From: Candidatus Nanopelagicales bacterium
GTDB lineage: Bacteria; Actinomycetota; Actinomycetes; S36-B12; UBA10799
Assembly (NCBI GenBank): GCA_030699055.1
Contig: JAUYKX010000161.1
Span: 1-5,091 of the forward strand
Reading direction: 5' to 3'
Length of the DNA stretch: 5,091 nt
The position numbers were made by a program, and so were the translations under genes. Under the pieces are notes generated by a model, which saw nothing but the letters and a program-made list of their open reading frames with translations, did not search any database and was not told where the DNA came from. This document shows, piece by piece, positions 4,701 to 5,091 of this stretch. The stretch's first letter is position 1. Every line of letters begins with the position of its first letter.

Positions 4701-5091
4701 GGGACTGAACCTGAGCGCCGCGGCGAACACCGCAAAACCTCAGCGGGCTGCCCCGCTGGTCTGGGCATTTCCCAGGACGGAGAGTTGTCCCTGCTCGAGA
4801 TTGTCCCCGATGCGGTGCTGACGACCGACAGTCGTGGCCGGATCACTCACGTCAACCAACGCGCCATCGAAATGTTTCGCGCTGACGCCGCAGGGTTGGT
4901 CGGCCTGCCCGTCGAAGCACTCATTCCCCGTGATCGAAGAGAGCCCCACGGGCTTCACCGCGAACACTATTCCCAGGATCCCAAACCGCGAGCTAGTCAC
5001 ACCGTGGCCGGTCTCGAGGCGATTCGGCTCGACGACGGTTCACCGTTTCCGGTCGACGTGACCCTCTTCCCGGTTGTGGTCGATGGGGAGT
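4686..5091 (+). CDS. PAS-domain sensor protein, N-terminal part (3' end outside window)
   Basis: The visible 135 residues comprise a variable N terminus (1-36) and most of a PAS domain from about residue 37. It opens LEIVPDAVLTTDSRGRITHVN (37-57), where the A'alpha helix leads into the first strands. NQRAIEMFRADAAGLVGLPV and the EALIPRDRREPHGLHREHY segment follow, then the late strands with LDDGSPFPVDVTLFPV. PAS domains sense ligands, redox state or light and usually sit before a histidine kinase, diguanylate cyclase or phosphatase; that output domain is beyond the edge. No membrane segment is seen so far, so it looks cytosolic. GTG 4686 is preferred because a promoter candidate would give a leaderless message beginning there. 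TTG 4785, preceded by AGGACGGAG, is a real alternative: it starts just before the PAS domain and would put two small hairpins in the leader. The gene is divergent from the hemerythrin operon and shares its putative operator. Confidence 0.85.
   Translation, partial: MAGSPGTEPERRGEHRKTSAGCPAGLGISQDGELSLLEIVPDAVLTTDSRGRITHVNQRAIEMFRADAAGLVGLPVEALIPRDRREPHGLHREHYSQDPKPRASHTVAGLEAIRLDDGSPFPVDVTLFPVVVDGE
4741..4758. repeat. Perfect 7-bp-stem hairpin near the start of the PAS gene
   Basis: CAGCGGG (4741-4747) and CCCGCTG (4752-4758) are perfect inverted arms around the loop CTGC. It lies in codons 19-25 if translation starts at GTG 4686, or 26 nt before the start codon if TTG 4785 is used. It has no T run, so it is not a typical terminator. 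Confidence 0.55.
4761..4775. repeat. Second small hairpin, adjoining the alternative ribosome site
   Basis: CTGGG (4761-4765) and CCCAG (4771-4775) pair around the loop CATTT. The 3' arm overlaps the first bases of AGGACGGAG (4774-4782), the ribosome-site candidate for the TTG start at 4785. In that start model the hairpin could partly mask the ribosome site. Confidence 0.4.

Noticed and set aside
4740..5000. 86-codon minus-strand frame opposite the PAS gene
   Set aside because: It is antisense to a clear PAS domain, with no recognisable motif or ribosome site.

Overview
The window reads as chromosomal DNA of a GC-rich actinobacterium (Actinomycetota). The main reasons are an EttA protein whose sequence and ending closely resemble the mycobacterial form, an ssb-like gene directly upstream of it (the order I recall for M. 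tuberculosis Rv2478c-Rv2477c), frequent GTG starts, a tRNA gene without an encoded CCA, and a DtxR/IdeR-like palindrome. I see no mobile element, CRISPR array or integrase. The genus cannot be determined from the sequence alone.

Layout, left to right. (1) Positions 3-605 (+) hold the C-terminal 200 residues of an MscS-type mechanosensitive channel, cut by the window edge. (2) Converging on it, 642-2312 (-) is ettA, the ABC-F translational throttle ATPase. It lies 34 bp downstream of a short OB-fold single-stranded DNA-binding protein gene (2347-2793, -), and the two probably form one transcription unit. (3) A 192-bp spacer separates ssb from a divergently oriented tRNA-Arg(TCT) gene (2986-3058, +). 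(4) Converging on the tRNA is a three-gene minus-strand cluster, in transcription order: a hemerythrin HHE-domain protein (4203-4622), a SRPBCC-fold protein (3695-4162) and a GDT1/UPF0016 cation exporter (3104-3673). Gaps of 40 and 21 bp suggest an operon. (5) Divergent from the hemerythrin gene, a PAS-domain sensor gene starts near 4686 (+) and runs off the right edge.

The most interesting spot is the 63-bp divergent spacer between the hemerythrin and PAS genes. It carries a perfect 6-bp-arm palindrome (4668-4683) resembling the DtxR/IdeR iron box. Plausible -10 elements for both directions lie inside it, and the plus-strand promoter would give a leaderless GTG start for the PAS gene. If this is right, one metal-responsive repressor controls both a sensor and a hemerythrin/SRPBCC/manganese-exporter operon. 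The genes are ordinary family members; the regulatory arrangement is inference from sequence.
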